Counted from the stretch's first letter, positions 1-9,501 are shown. The stretch is 64,000 nucleotides of DNA from Elusimicrobia bacterium HGW-Elusimicrobia-3 (GCA_002840355.1 PHAL01000007.1:1-64000); one strand, 5' to 3'. Program-made: numbers and translations. The notes: generated by a model not told the origin, from the letters alone.

Positions 1-2
1 CC

Positions 3-1151
3 TCGGGCCGGCGGCGCGCGTTGTACGCGCCGCTGGCGCTGCTGTTGGTGGCCGGCGTTGCGGCCTCCGGTTCGCGTGGGGCCGTGCTGGCCGCGCTGCT
101 GAGCGCCGGGGCCGGCCTGGCCTGGCTGCGCCGCTGGTCCTGGCTGGCCGGCCTGCTGGCCGTGCTGACCGCCGCCGCGCTGGCGTTTCCCGGCGGCGCG
201 GCGGAATTCCTGAAGCTCGGCGACGCGCGCGCTTTCGAAAGGCCCAGACTGTGGAACGCCGCGCTGCAGGCCGCGCTGGCCAGCCCGCTGCTGGGCTGGG
301 GGCCAGGTCAGTTCGGCGGCGTCTTCGAGATTTTCAAGTTTCCCTATTTCGACGGGGTTTCCTATTTCGGTCACTCTACCCTGCACGCCCACAGCGAGCC
401 GCTGAACCTGGCGGCGGAGGCCGGTTTCCCGGCCGCGCTGCTGTTCCTGGCCGCAGCGGCCGCCGGGCTGGCCAGGGGCTGGAAGAATAACCTGCCGCTG
501 GCGCTGGCCGCGCTGGCCGCGCTGCTGCAGGGCGGCGCCGACATGATCTTTTACTCGGGCGCCGTCGGGCTGCTGTACTGGGGCTCGCTCGGCTTCTGTG
601 CCGCCGGCGAAACGCCGGCCGGCAACGGCTCGACGGCCCGGGCGCTGGCGGCGCTGCTCCTGGCCGGCCTGCTTGCCGTGCCCGCCGCGGACACCCCCGG
701 GGCGCGTTCCTTTACCGCCGCCGCCGAGCTGGAGTCCTCCGCCGGGGGCAACCGCGCGCTGGGCGTGGCACTGGCCCGCCGCGGCGCCGCGGCGCGGCCG
801 AGGGGAGCTTTTGACGCGGCCGAAGAGGGCGCGGCGCTGGCCGCCGCCGGAGACCTGGCCGCCGCCGCCGCGGCCTTCGCCCGCGCCCTGGAATTGGAGC
901 CGGCCTTCGCCGAGGCGCGGCTGGGTCTGGCCGGCGTTTACGCCGCCGCCGGGCGCTACCCCGAGGCTTGCGCCGCGGCGGAAGGGCTGGAGACTTACGC
1001 GGCCGCTAGGCCGAGCGGCGAGTATGAGCGGCTGCTGCTGGCCTACGACCGGCCCGCCGCGGAAAGATTTAAGAAAGAACTATGCGGCAAAAAGAAAACT
1101 GGAAGCGCTACTGCGTCTCCCCGCAGGACGTCCTCGAGGGCAACGAAGTAG
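3..1151 (+). CDS. O-antigen ligase (Wzy_C/WaaL-like) with C-terminal TPRs, 5'-truncated
   Basis: The reading frame is open to the window edge, so the true start lies upstream; TTG at 21 is only the first in-frame start codon. Hydrophobic segments surround a Wzy_C-type region: an SRG motif, an RPRLWNAAL segment, a PLLGWGPGQF loop, then HAHSEPLNLAAEAG, the periplasmic signature of O-antigen ligases and polymerases. These inner-membrane enzymes join or polymerise glycans on a polyprenyl carrier. The last 110 or so residues are Ala-rich and hold at least one tetratricopeptide-like repeat (AAAFARALELEPAFAEARLGLAGVY). The 3' end overlaps the next gene by 70 nt. Family assignment is good; ligase versus polymerase cannot be separated here. 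Confidence 0.75.
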   Translation, partial: SGRRRALYAPLALLLVAGVAASGSRGAVLAALLSAGAGLAWLRRWSWLAGLLAVLTAAALAFPGGAAEFLKLGDARAFERPRLWNAALQAALASPLLGWGPGQFGGVFEIFKFPYFDGVSYFGHSTLHAHSEPLNLAAEAGFPAALLFLAAAAAGLARGWKNNLPLALAALAALLQGGADMIFYSGAVGLLYWGSLGFCAAGETPAGNGSTARALAALLLAGLLAVPAADTPGARSFTAAAELESSAGGNRALGVALARRGAAARPRGAFDAAEEGAALAAAGDLAAAAAAFARALELEPAFAEARLGLAGVYAAAGRYPEACAAAEGLETYAAARPSGEYERLLLAYDRPAAERFKKELCGKKKTGSATASPRRTSSRATK

Positions 1152-2236
1152 AGCTGCTCAAGGGCGGTGAGGAGGCTTTCCCGGCGATGCTCTCGGCCGT
1201 CGCCGGAGCGCGCCGTTACGTGCTGCTGGAGTTCTATTCCTTCTCCGACGATTCGGCGGGCCGCGCCTTCGCCGAGATCCTGCGCCGCAAGGCGCGCGAG
1301 GGCGTAAAGGTCTTCCTGGTCTACGACTCGGTGGGCTCCATCCTGACCGACCGCAGTTTCTTCCAGGGGCTGGCCGCCGCCGGGGTGAGCGTGGCCGAGT
1401 TCCGGCCGGTGATCTACTGGAAGCCCTACTGGAACTGGATCAAACGCGACCACCGAAAAACGGTCTGCGTCGACGGGAGCTGCGCCTTCGTAGGCGGCTT
1501 CAATATCACGGCGAGCGACGCGCCGCTGTCCATGGGCGGGCGCGGCTGGAAGGACACGCAGGTGCGCGTCTGCGGACCCGCCGCGGCGGGGATAGAGCGG
1601 ATATTCTGGGAGGCCTGGACGGCTTCCACTCCGGTGGACGCCGCGGCGCAGGCGCCGCTGCCCCTGGCGGCGCCCGCCGCCGCCGGGACCAGGGCCGCCT
1701 CGGTAGTCTCGGCCAACGGCATACGCAACGTGCGGTCCATCCGGCACGCCTACCGCTACGCCATCGACATGGCCAGCGAGTACATCTATATCACCAACGC
1801 CTACTTCCTGCCGGACAAGCTGGTGCTGCGGCGGCTGGTGCGCGCCGCGCAGCGCGGCGTGGACGTGCGCATCATCGGCCCGCGCGAGACCGACCACCCC
1901 TACGTGCGCTGGGCCTCCTGGGCCATTTTCGGCCGCCTGATAAAGAACGGCGTTAAGATCTACGAGTGGCAGGGCCCGATACTGCATTCCAAGACCGCCG
2001 TGATAGACGGGGTCTGGTCGTCGGTGGGCAGCCATAACCTGGACCACCGCAGCCTCTCCTACAACCTGGAGCTGAACCTGAACGTTTATGACCGGCCGTT
2101 CGGCACGGCGATGGTGCGCGCCTTCCGGGAGGACCTGCGCAACTCCAGGCAGGTCACCCTGGAGGACGTGCGCCGGCGGCCGCTGACGGCCAAGGCTGCT
2201 TCCAGGCTGCTTTACCTTTTCCGTTCCTGGCTATGA
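1082..2236 (+). CDS. Phospholipase D superfamily, cardiolipin synthase-like
   Basis: A 384-aa protein with two HxKxxxxD catalytic motifs: HRKTVCVD around residue 121 and HSKTAVID around residue 302, each followed by the usual GGFN or GSHN. Two HKD motifs and this length fit bacterial cardiolipin synthases, which condense phosphatidyl groups at the inner membrane. It lacks the long N-terminal transmembrane pair of classical ClsA, so it resembles the ClsB/C group; other phosphatidyl transfers are possible. The ATG lies inside the end of the O-antigen ligase gene, and the stop overlaps the next ATG (ATGA), so translation is probably coupled. Confidence 0.85.
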   Translation: MRQKENWKRYCVSPQDVLEGNEVELLKGGEEAFPAMLSAVAGARRYVLLEFYSFSDDSAGRAFAEILRRKAREGVKVFLVYDSVGSILTDRSFFQGLAAAGVSVAEFRPVIYWKPYWNWIKRDHRKTVCVDGSCAFVGGFNITASDAPLSMGGRGWKDTQVRVCGPAAAGIERIFWEAWTASTPVDAAAQAPLPLAAPAAAGTRAASVVSANGIRNVRSIRHAYRYAIDMASEYIYITNAYFLPDKLVLRRLVRAAQRGVDVRIIGPRETDHPYVRWASWAIFGRLIKNGVKIYEWQGPILHSKTAVIDGVWSSVGSHNLDHRSLSYNLELNLNVYDRPFGTAMVRAFREDLRNSRQVTLEDVRRRPLTAKAASRLLYLFRSWL

Positions 2237-3660
2237 CGAAGAAACTCCTGCTCCTGCTGCCGCTGCTGTGCGCGCCCGCCGCGCCGGCCTTCTGCCAGCC
2301 CGCACCCGGCCGGGCCGAGGCGCCCGCCGACGCCGCCGCCGTCAGGGACAAGCTGGCCTCCAGCTTGTTCGCCCGCGGCGACCTGGCCGACAGGATCGTA
2401 GACGCCGGTATGGCCGACCGTTTTATCAGCCTCGAAGGCCTGGAGACCCACGCCGACGTGCGCTCGGCGCTGATGGAATGGATACGCCTCAATCCCGGGC
2501 GCGCGGCGGACACCTGGCTGGGCCTCAAGGGTTCCGGCGGCAAGGTGCACACCTCCATACAGACCCGCGAGATGACCTGGGAATTTAATCCGTCCTTCCT
2601 GGCGGCGATCAAAGCGCTCAACGCCGCCGCCGGCAGCGCCTCGGTGTCGCAGGAGGCGATGGAGATGGCGTCGCGGCGGCTGTACGGCGAGGCGCAGCTG
2701 CTGGACGAGGCGCCGGCCGTGGTTTTCGGCGGGCCGGGCGGAAGAGGCGGCGCCTCGGCCCGGTTGGATTACGCGGATTACAGGCTGGATAAGGCGGGGC
2801 TGGAGCGCGAGCTAGCGCGCGCCGGAGAGTGGCTCGCCGCCGCCAGGCCGCAGGGCGGGCGGGACGCCGCCGGAGTTTACTCGGCGGCCTTCGCCTCCTA
2901 CCAGGATTTCGTGGTGGCCGCTTCGGCCCTGAAGGGGCGCGCGGCGATAAGCGAGCGCGAGGCCAGGCGGTTGGAAGCCCTGCGCGGGCGCCTGCGCTCG
3001 CTGCTCTCGGCCATGGCGCTGCGCGCGCGGTCCTCGGCCCTGGAAGAAGCCGGAGCCGCGCTGGGCGGCGGGGGGGCGCCGGCAGCCGCGCTGCTGGCGG
3101 AGCTTCAAGCCGCCGCGGAGAAACTGGAGGCGCTCGCCGGCAGGGCCGCCTCGGGCGGAGCGGACCTGGCGGAGCTGACCAGGCTGGTCAACGCCGGGGA
3201 AGACGCTTTCGCCGGCCTGTACATGCGCTACACGGTCTACGACGCGCTGGAGAACCTGCGGCGCCGGGCCGCCGGGGCCGGCTTCTCCTGCTTCAACGAT
3301 TACGCGGTATACAGGCTGCAGGCCGCCTTCTTTCCCTCGGCGCCTTACCCCCGCGCGCTGGCGGAGCTGGCGGCCGCGGCGGCACCGCTGGAGGCGGCCC
3401 TGGCTGGCGCCGCCGCCGGCGACATCTCGGCCGCGGCGGGCCTGGACGCCGCCGGGCTGGAGCGCAGCGCCGCCGCCGTAGAGGCTTATTCCGCGCGTAA
3501 CCGCGCGGTGCAGTTCTTCTCGTGGGGAATAATCTTCAGGCCGGTGGAGCTGAAGCTGGTGCCGGGGCGGGGCCGCCCGAAGTTCAGGCCGGCTTTCGGC
3601 ATAGCGGACTTGGCCGCCGGTAAAAAACGGAACGGCCGCGGAGCGGGGGAACTGAAATGA
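2233..3660 (+). CDS. Secreted alpha-helical protein of unknown function
   Basis: A 475-aa protein I do not recognise. Residues 1-21 form a signal peptide (MTKK, Leu/Ala-rich core, ending AFC-Q); a Cys at about 20 leaves lipoprotein processing open. The rest is Ala-, Leu-, Glu- and Arg-rich and predicted helical, with long heptad-like stretches around residues 180-350 that suggest coiled coil or helical bundle. No catalytic motif is seen. The ATG overlaps the stop of the cardiolipin synthase-like gene, and its own stop overlaps the next ATG, so it sits inside a four-gene coupled unit. An envelope role is inferred from context only. Confidence 0.6.
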   Translation: MTKKLLLLLPLLCAPAAPAFCQPAPGRAEAPADAAAVRDKLASSLFARGDLADRIVDAGMADRFISLEGLETHADVRSALMEWIRLNPGRAADTWLGLKGSGGKVHTSIQTREMTWEFNPSFLAAIKALNAAAGSASVSQEAMEMASRRLYGEAQLLDEAPAVVFGGPGGRGGASARLDYADYRLDKAGLERELARAGEWLAAARPQGGRDAAGVYSAAFASYQDFVVAASALKGRAAISEREARRLEALRGRLRSLLSAMALRARSSALEEAGAALGGGGAPAAALLAELQAAAEKLEALAGRAASGGADLAELTRLVNAGEDAFAGLYMRYTVYDALENLRRRAAGAGFSCFNDYAVYRLQAAFFPSAPYPRALAELAAAAAPLEAALAGAAAGDISAAAGLDAAGLERSAAAVEAYSARNRAVQFFSWGIIFRPVELKLVPGRGRPKFRPAFGIADLAAGKKRNGRGAGELK

Positions 3661-4337
3661 AAAAACTTTATATCTTCTCTTACGGGCTGTATCCCGCCCA
3701 GGTAACGCTGGAGACGCTGGCCGCCATGCGCGGCTGCGGCGCCGTCTACACGCATTGCCTGGACAAGGCCACGTCGGCGCAGTTCGGGCGCCTGGCGCCG
3801 GGGCTGCGGCTGACGTCGGGGCTGAGCCGGGAGGAGACGGCCAGGGCCGCCGTGGCGGCGCTGGACAGCCACGACACGGTGGGCTTCCTGACCTACGGCA
3901 ATCCGCTGTTCCTCAACCAGACGGCCGCCGAAGTGATGAAGGCGGCCGCCGCGCGCAAGGCCGAGGTGACGGTGCTGGGCGCCGTTTCCTCTTTCGACGC
4001 GCTGGTGAACCTCTTCGACCTGAATAAATATTCCCACCCCGGCCTGCGGGTGGTGGACACCGCCAACTCGATGGGCCGCCACCGGTTCACGCCGGAGATG
4101 GACACGCTCTTCTTCGTGCCCGACAGCCTGAACCTGCCCAGGAACGCGGTTCACAGGAAAACCTTCCTCGCCCGCGCGGCGGCGGCCTACCCGGCGGCGG
4201 CCCCGGTGTTCCTAGCGGACTGCGCGTCCATCTCCGGGCGCAAGCCGGCCGTAATAAAAGGGAAAATAAGCGGCCTCTCGGCGCTGCTTAAAAAACTCAA
4301 CGAGCGCCACACAATATATATCCCCGCCGTGAAGTGA
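3657..4337 (+). CDS. Tetrapyrrole-methylase-fold SAM-dependent methyltransferase, substrate unknown
   Basis: A 226-aa protein whose N-terminus (KKLYIFSYGLYPAQVTLETL) and later YGNPLFLNQTAAEVMKAA segment match the layout of TP_methylase proteins: a first beta strand and loop, then the SAM-contacting Y-G-(N/D)-P loop near residue 81, then a VLGAVSSFDAL segment like the family's PGxSS region. The fold serves corrin and siroheme methylases, diphthine synthase, RsmI and borosin peptide N-methylases. No cobalamin or heme genes are nearby, so the substrate is open. The start overlaps the preceding gene (ATGA). The gene ends 16 bp before the convergent Nudix gene with no terminator between. Confidence 0.6.
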   Translation: MKKLYIFSYGLYPAQVTLETLAAMRGCGAVYTHCLDKATSAQFGRLAPGLRLTSGLSREETARAAVAALDSHDTVGFLTYGNPLFLNQTAAEVMKAAAARKAEVTVLGAVSSFDALVNLFDLNKYSHPGLRVVDTANSMGRHRFTPEMDTLFFVPDSLNLPRNAVHRKTFLARAAAAYPAAAPVFLADCASISGRKPAVIKGKISGLSALLKKLNERHTIYIPAVK

Positions 4338-4353
4338 CGGGCGGCGGCATTTT

Positions 4354-4764
4354 TTAGGATCTCTTCAGGAGTTCCAGGATCTCGAGGTCGCTGCGGTAGG
4401 AGAGCAGCCCGCCGGCCTCGGCCAGCGTGGCCCAGCGCAGTTCCAGCACCTCGTCGGGGGTTTTGGGGACCCCGTCGCCGCCGGTGCGCTTCACCCGGTA
4501 CCAGCGCACGTCTTTGTCCACCGGCCGCCCGTTCCTCGAGAAGGAGTAGCGGGCGGTGTACAGGTCGGACACTATCTCGCAATTCCAGCCAGTCTCTTCC
4601 AGCACTTCCCGGAGCGCGGCCTGCTCCGGGGTTTCGCCCGGGTCCAGGTGGCCCTTGGGGAAGGTCCACACCCGGTCGCCGCGCAGGGTCCGCATGAGTA
4701 TCAGCAGCAACCGCCCGTCTTCCAGGATCACGCCGCCGGCGGAATGTTCTTTGTCTGTAGTCAT
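4354..4764 (-). CDS. Nudix hydrolase
   Basis: A 136-aa protein with a perfect Nudix box at residues 38-60: G-x5-E-x7-R-E-V-L-E-E-T-G-W. The Glu residues bind the divalent metal used to hydrolyse nucleoside diphosphate-linked substrates. The short N-terminus (SAGGVILEDGRLLLI) and WTFPKGHLDPGET resemble diadenosine-polyphosphate or MutT/AP4A-type members; the substrate cannot be read from sequence. The ATG at 4764 begins 11 nt after the pcrA stop on the same strand, so the two are probably co-transcribed. A longer open frame upstream of this ATG is only a shadow of pcrA. Confidence 0.88.
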   Translation of the reverse strand: MTTDKEHSAGGVILEDGRLLLILMRTLRGDRVWTFPKGHLDPGETPEQAALREVLEETGWNCEIVSDLYTARYSFSRNGRPVDKDVRWYRVKRTGGDGVPKTPDEVLELRWATLAEAGGLLSYRSDLEILELLKRS

Positions 4765-4775
4765 TTTGCTGCGGG

Positions 4776-6968
4776 CTAAATGGGCTGCAGCGGGGCGTAT
4801 TTGAGCATGAAAGTCTGACGCACGCCGCTGTCGAAGACCACGGTCACCTTGGAGAGCTCTCCGGACCCGATCATATCTACGACGCGGCCGGGGCCATGCA
4901 CCGGGTGCATCACCTTGCGGCCCTTGCCCACGCGCGGGATGGAGGGCGGCGGGGTATAGGACGCCAGCACCTGCACGTCCTCCTCGCCGCTGCGCGTGGC
5001 CGTCTCCTTGGCCACCTTGCTTTCGAAGATGAAGCGCGAGCCCAAATTGGGATAGGTCGTGCCGTAGACGCGGCGCGTGTTGGCCCAGGTCAGGAACAGG
5101 CGCTGGCGGGCGCGGGTCATGCCCACGTAGGCCAGGCGCCGCTCCTCCTCCAGGTCGTCCTCGGAGGCGTTGGCGGCGTTGATGGGGAAAAGGTTCTCTT
5201 CCAGGCCGGTCAGGAAGACGGCCGGGAACTCCAGGCCCTTGGCCAGGTGCACCGTCATCAGCGTGACGGCGTGGGTGTCGGTGTTGAGCTTGTCCACCTG
5301 GGAGGAGAGCATGACCTCCTCGAGGTACTTGTGCAGCGTGGGCGCGGCGCCTTCCTTCACGCAGTGTTCCTCGAATTCCTTCACGGCGTTCACGAGTTCC
5401 TGCAAATTGCCCAGCCGCGCCAGGGACTCCTGCGGCTCCTTCTCGGCCAAATCCTCGGTCATCTTCCAGTAGCCGGATTTCTCCAGGATATTGGCGAGCA
5501 TCGCCGACGGGGTGGCGGAGAACAGGTCCGACTTGACCCCTTCGAGCAGGTCCAGGAATTCCTTGATGCCGCGGCGGGCGGTGTTGGTGATGGCGGGCAC
5601 CTGTTCGGCCGAGAGCAGCGCGTCGTAGAGCGGCATCTCCTTCTGGCGCGAGTAGGCCATCACGTGGTCCATGGCCGTCTTGCCGATGCCGCGCGCCGGC
5701 GTGTTGATGACGCGCAGCAGGCTGATGGTGTCGCCCGGGTTCACCAGCAGCTTGAGGTAGGCCAGCACGTCCTTTACTTCCTTGCGGTCGTAGAAGCGCA
5801 CCGAGCCTATCAGCCGGTACGGGATGCGCGCGCGGCGGCAGGCCTCTTCGAAGGAGCGGCTCTGCGCGTTGGTGCGGTAGAAGACGGCGATGTCGTTGTA
5901 GGTGAAGCTGCCGCGGCCGGTGAGCTGCTTGATCTCGTCGGTGATGCCGCGGGCCTCGTCGTTCTCGTTCTGGTACTCGAGCACTTCCGGGGCGTCGCCG
6001 TGGTCGGCCTTGGTCCACAAATTCTTGGGGCGGCGGTTGCGGTTGTGCTTGATAAGCTCGTTGGCGGCGTGCAGGATGCGGGCCGTGGAGCGGTAATTCT
6101 CCTCCAGCACTACGGTGAAGGCGTCGGGGAAGTCCTTCTCGAATTCCATGATGTTGCGGATGTCGGCGCCGCGCCAGCCGTACACGCTCTGGTCCGGGTC
6201 GCCTACCACGCAAAGGTTCTTGTGTTTGGCCGACAGGGTCTTTACCAGCACGTACTGCGCGTGGTTGGTGTCCTGGTACTCGTCGACGAGGATGTACTGG
6301 AAATTTTCCTGGAAGTAGTCCCGGATCTCCTCCTTCTCGTTGAGGAGTTCCACGGTGCGCACGATCAGGTCGCCGAAGTCCATGGCGCCGGCCTCTACCA
6401 GCTTCTTCTGGTAGCGGCAGTAGATCTTGGCCGCCTTCAGGCGGGGTTCGTCGTTGACCGCCTGGGCGTTGATCAGGTAGCTGGCCGAGTCCAGCAGGTC
6501 GTCCTTGGCGCGCGAGATGATGGAGAGGTACATGGAGGCCTTGTTCTTCTCCGCCTCGAAGCCGAGCTCTTCCATCGCCAGGCCGATGAGCTTCTTCTGG
6601 TCGTCGTCGTCGTAGATGACGAAGTCCTGCTTGATGCCTATGAGCCGCCCGTGCTGCCGCAGTATGCGCGCGCCCAGCGCGTGAAAGGTATGTATCCACA
6701 TGCCGCCGGAGTACGGCACCAGCTTGCCCACGCGGTGCAGCATCTCCTGCGCGGCCTTATTGGTGAAAGTGATGGCCAGCACGCGGGAGGGGGGGATGCC
6801 CGAGGCGATGAGCAGCGCTATTTTGGAGGTGAGCGTCTTGGTCTTGCCGGTGCCCGCGCCCGCCAGGATCAGCAGCGGGCCGGCGAAATACTGCACGGCC
6901 TCCGATTGTTTCGGGTTGAGGCCCAGCTTGGGCAGCATGGCGGGGTTAAGGTTCAGTTCGAGGCTCAC
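4776..6968 (-). CDS. pcrA: UvrD/PcrA-type superfamily 1 DNA helicase
   Basis: A 730-aa protein with the full SF1A motif set in order: Q motif (LNPKQSEAV), Walker A AGAGTGKT near residue 37, ITFTNKAA (Ia), DEYQDTN (II), GDPDQSVYGWRGAD (III), the ENYRS region (IV), VHLAKGLEFPAVFLTGL (V) and EERRLAYVGMTRAR (VI). The C-terminal 60 or so residues contain a Tudor-like segment (GRVVDMIGSGELSKVTVVF) typical of PcrA, which binds RNA polymerase. The enzyme unwinds DNA 3'-5' in nucleotide excision and mismatch repair. The start appears to be GTG, with AT-rich sequence containing TAAAAT a few bases upstream and no Shine-Dalgarno. The Nudix gene follows 11 nt downstream. Confidence 0.93.
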   Translation of the reverse strand: MSLELNLNPAMLPKLGLNPKQSEAVQYFAGPLLILAGAGTGKTKTLTSKIALLIASGIPPSRVLAITFTNKAAQEMLHRVGKLVPYSGGMWIHTFHALGARILRQHGRLIGIKQDFVIYDDDDQKKLIGLAMEELGFEAEKNKASMYLSIISRAKDDLLDSASYLINAQAVNDEPRLKAAKIYCRYQKKLVEAGAMDFGDLIVRTVELLNEKEEIRDYFQENFQYILVDEYQDTNHAQYVLVKTLSAKHKNLCVVGDPDQSVYGWRGADIRNIMEFEKDFPDAFTVVLEENYRSTARILHAANELIKHNRNRRPKNLWTKADHGDAPEVLEYQNENDEARGITDEIKQLTGRGSFTYNDIAVFYRTNAQSRSFEEACRRARIPYRLIGSVRFYDRKEVKDVLAYLKLLVNPGDTISLLRVINTPARGIGKTAMDHVMAYSRQKEMPLYDALLSAEQVPAITNTARRGIKEFLDLLEGVKSDLFSATPSAMLANILEKSGYWKMTEDLAEKEPQESLARLGNLQELVNAVKEFEEHCVKEGAAPTLHKYLEEVMLSSQVDKLNTDTHAVTLMTVHLAKGLEFPAVFLTGLEENLFPINAANASEDDLEEERRLAYVGMTRARQRLFLTWANTRRVYGTTYPNLGSRFIFESKVAKETATRSGEEDVQVLASYTPPPSIPRVGKGRKVMHPVHGPGRVVDMIGSGELSKVTVVFDSGVRQTFMLKYAPLQPI

Positions 6969-7057
6969 AGGTGTAAATTTTATAATTTTACGAGCGCCTT
7001 GTGGGCCGGCATAAATAGGGCCTCCGCCCCGGCCGCCCGGCCCGTCTTTTTAGTATC

Positions 7058-8308
7058 ATGGATTTAACCGTTATGACCAATGAAAAACTAGACGCCTTCT
7101 TCCTGACCGAGGAGCAGTCCGGCGAGCGCAAGATCAACCTGCTGCGGCTGGTCTTCCTGCTGGTGTTCCTGGCCAACGAGTTCTCCAACTACTACCTGCT
7201 CAAGGTGGTCGAGGGCTGGCTGCACCAGCGCGCGGTAGCCACCATGCTGGCCTGGATAGCCTACGCCGCCGGCGCCTGGTACCTGGTCAACCGCCGCCGC
7301 CTGTACGGCCGGGCCGTGAAATACGTCTCCGCCGGCGCCGACGCGCTGTTCCTGGCGCTGACCATAGTGCTGGTGGAGGGCAATAACGGCCCGCTGGTGC
7401 CGGTCTTCTATATCCTTATAGTCGGCTGCGCCCTGCGCTACAGCTACCGCGCGATCCTGGCCGCCTCGGCCTTCTCGGCGCTGGGCTACGCCGCGGTCTG
7501 GTACACCTCCTTCGGCAACCCGCGGCTGACGCCCATCCCCACTTATTCCGCCATTATCCACCTGCTGATCATGGTGATGATGGGCGCCTTCTCCGCCTAC
7601 GCGGTCAACAAGATGCGCGGCCTGGTGCTCAAGTTCGCCGAGAACTTCGCCCGCCGCGAGATGGCCGAGGGGGCGCTGTCGCGTTACGTGTCGCGCCAGG
7701 TGGCCAAGAAGATCCTGGATTCCCCGGACGGGGGCTCGGCCATGGGCGTGGGCCGCCGCACGCAGGCCGCCGTGCTGATCAGCGACATCCGCGGCTTCAC
7801 GCCGCTGTCCGAGGGCATGGACCCCGGCGAGCTGGTGGCGCTGCTCAACTCCTATTTCAGCCGCATGGTGGACGTGGTATTCCGCCACGACGGCACGCTG
7901 GACAAGTTCGTCGGGGACGCGCTGATAGTGGTGTTCAACGACCCGTTCGAGCAGACCGACGCCGAGAGGCGCGCTGTGGCCTGCGCGGCCGAGATGCAGC
8001 GCGAGATAGAGGCCTTCAACCGCGAGCAAACTGCCGGCGGCCGGCATACGCTGGGCGTGGGCATAGGCGTGCACTGCGGTCCCGTGGTGGCCGGCAATGT
8101 GGGCTCAGAGTCCCGTATGGACTACACGGTAATGGGCGACACGGTGAATTTCGCCTCGCGCCTGCAGGGCAAGGCCCCGGCCGGCGCGGTGTTCGTCTCC
8201 GGCGCGGTAAAGGCCAAGACCGACGGCGCTTTCTCTTACAAGAGCGCCGGGATGATGGAATTCAAAGGCTACAGGGAAGCCGCCGAGGTCTTCGCGCTGC
8301 AGGCCTGA
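7058..8308 (+). CDS. Membrane class III adenylate/guanylate cyclase
   Basis: About 416 aa. The N-terminal half has around six hydrophobic segments (residues 30-185), followed by a linker helix and a class III cyclase domain from about residue 225. Motifs seen: the metal-binding Asp in ISDIRGFTPLSE, the second Asp and the base-contacting Lys in LDKFVGDALIVVF, and YTVMGDTVNFASRL with the transition-state Asn and Arg. A Lys with a polar partner suggests ATP as substrate, so cAMP is the likely product. The start is uncertain: ATG 7058 and ATG 7073 are both possible, and neither has a clear Shine-Dalgarno. Single-copy domains of this type act as homodimers. Confidence 0.85.
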   Translation: MDLTVMTNEKLDAFFLTEEQSGERKINLLRLVFLLVFLANEFSNYYLLKVVEGWLHQRAVATMLAWIAYAAGAWYLVNRRRLYGRAVKYVSAGADALFLALTIVLVEGNNGPLVPVFYILIVGCALRYSYRAILAASAFSALGYAAVWYTSFGNPRLTPIPTYSAIIHLLIMVMMGAFSAYAVNKMRGLVLKFAENFARREMAEGALSRYVSRQVAKKILDSPDGGSAMGVGRRTQAAVLISDIRGFTPLSEGMDPGELVALLNSYFSRMVDVVFRHDGTLDKFVGDALIVVFNDPFEQTDAERRAVACAAEMQREIEAFNREQTAGGRHTLGVGIGVHCGPVVAGNVGSESRMDYTVMGDTVNFASRLQGKAPAGAVFVSGAVKAKTDGAFSYKSAGMMEFKGYREAAEVFALQA

Positions 8309-8318
8309 CCCGGCCCAA

Positions 8319-8353
8319 AAAGAAAAAGCCCGCTCTCGCGGGCTTTTTCTTTT
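8319..8353. terminator. Bidirectional intrinsic terminator
   Basis: A hairpin with arms AGCCCGC and GCGGGCT, a 4-nt loop, and A-rich and T-rich flanks on the two sides. It lies between the convergent cyclase and ychF genes and can serve both. Confidence 0.85.
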
Positions 8354-8365
8354 AACAAGGCCAGG

Positions 8366-9439
8366 TCAGACGTTGAACTTGAAGAAACAGATGTCGCCGT
8401 CCTTCATCACGTATTCCTTGCCCTCGGAGCGGATCAGGCCTTTTTCCTTCAGGACCTTCTCTTCCTTGTACTTCATGATGTCGTCGAAGGAGTAGACCTC
8501 GGCGCGGATGAAGCCTTTCTCGAAGTCGGTGTGTATGCGGCCGGCGGCCTGCGGGGCCTTGAGGCCGCGCTTGAGGTTCCAGGCGCGCACCTCGTCCTCG
8601 CTGCCGGCGGTAAAGAAGCTGATCTGGTCCAGCAGCTTGTAGCCGGCTATGGCCATCTTCTCGAGGCCGGTATAGTCCTCGCCCAGGTCCTTGAGGAAGA
8701 CGGCTTTTTCCTCTTCGGGCAGCTCGATGATCTCGGACTCTATCTTGGCGGAGATCTCCACCAGGATGGCGCCGCGGGCCTTGATGAACTCGCGCAGCTT
8801 GCCCACTACCGCCTGGTCGGGCTGCTCGGAGGTGTTGGCCACGAAGAAAACGGGCTTGGTGGTGAGCAGGTTGAAGTCGCGCACCTCGTCGATAGTGTAG
8901 CCGGCCTCGCGGGCGGGCTTGCCGTCGGCGAGCAGACCCTTGATGGTCTCGAGCCGCACCTTCTTTTCCTCGGCGTCCTTGGTGCGGGCCTTCAGGTCGC
9001 GCTGATTTTTCTCCAGCGCCTTGTCCACGCTTTCCATATCGGCCAGCAGCAGCTCGGTCTCGATGACCTCGATGTCGCGGATGGGGTCCACTTCGCCCAG
9101 CACATGCACCACGTCGGGGTCCTTGAAAACGCGCACCACCTGCACGATGGCGTCCACCTCGCGGATATTAGCGAGGAACTTGTTGCCCAGGCCCTCGCCC
9201 TTGGAGGCGCCCTTCATCAGGCCGGCGATGTCGACGAACTTTATATAGGAGGCCACTTTCTTGGGCGGCTTGAACAGGTCGAACAGCGCGTCCAGGCGCT
9301 TGTCCGGCACGGGCACCACGCCCACGTTGGGGTCGATGGTGGTAAAGGGGTAGTTGGAGGAGGCCGCCCCGGCGCGCGTCAGCGCGTTGAACAGGGTGGA
9401 TTTGCCGACGTTGGGCAGACCGACGATGCCGATATCCAT
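8366..9439 (-). CDS. ychF: Obg-like ATPase YchF
   Basis: A 357-aa protein, the usual YchF length. The N-terminus [20 protein letters not shown] carries the P-loop; [18 protein letters not shown] and [21 protein letters not shown] are the switch and DxxG regions. The C-terminal TGS domain includes LISFFTAG-like and RAEVY segments. YchF binds ribosomes, prefers ATP over GTP and affects stress responses. The upstream sequence has AAGGA about 9 nt before the ATG and a TATAAG hexamer just before it, so the leader is short. The gene converges on the adenylate cyclase and shares its terminator. Confidence 0.96.
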   Translation of the reverse strand: MDIGIVGLPNVGKSTLFNALTRAGAASSNYPFTTIDPNVGVVPVPDKRLDALFDLFKPPKKVASYIKFVDIAGLMKGASKGEGLGNKFLANIREVDAIVQVVRVFKDPDVVHVLGEVDPIRDIEVIETELLLADMESVDKALEKNQRDLKARTKDAEEKKVRLETIKGLLADGKPAREAGYTIDEVRDFNLLTTKPVFFVANTSEQPDQAVVGKLREFIKARGAILVEISAKIESEIIELPEEEKAVFLKDLGEDYTGLEKMAIAGYKLLDQISFFTAGSEDEVRAWNLKRGLKAPQAAGRIHTDFEKGFIRAEVYSFDDIMKYKEEKVLKEKGLIRSEGKEYVMKDGDICFFKFNV

Positions 9440-9501
9440 GGTTTGGTCCTTATAAACTAAAAGCCGATCCCCTTCTGGGAACCGGCTTGCCGTCTAAAAT
9501 T

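Noticed and set aside
2233-3660. Borosin-type precursor peptide partner for the tetrapyrrole-methylase-fold protein
   Set aside because: The upstream protein is a 475-aa secreted helical protein, not a small precursor with a hydrophobic core peptide. No other small gene is adjacent.
4896-7067. Long open frame antisense to pcrA
   Set aside because: It is a composition shadow of a gene with every SF1 helicase motif. The antisense translation is low-complexity with no recognisable domain.
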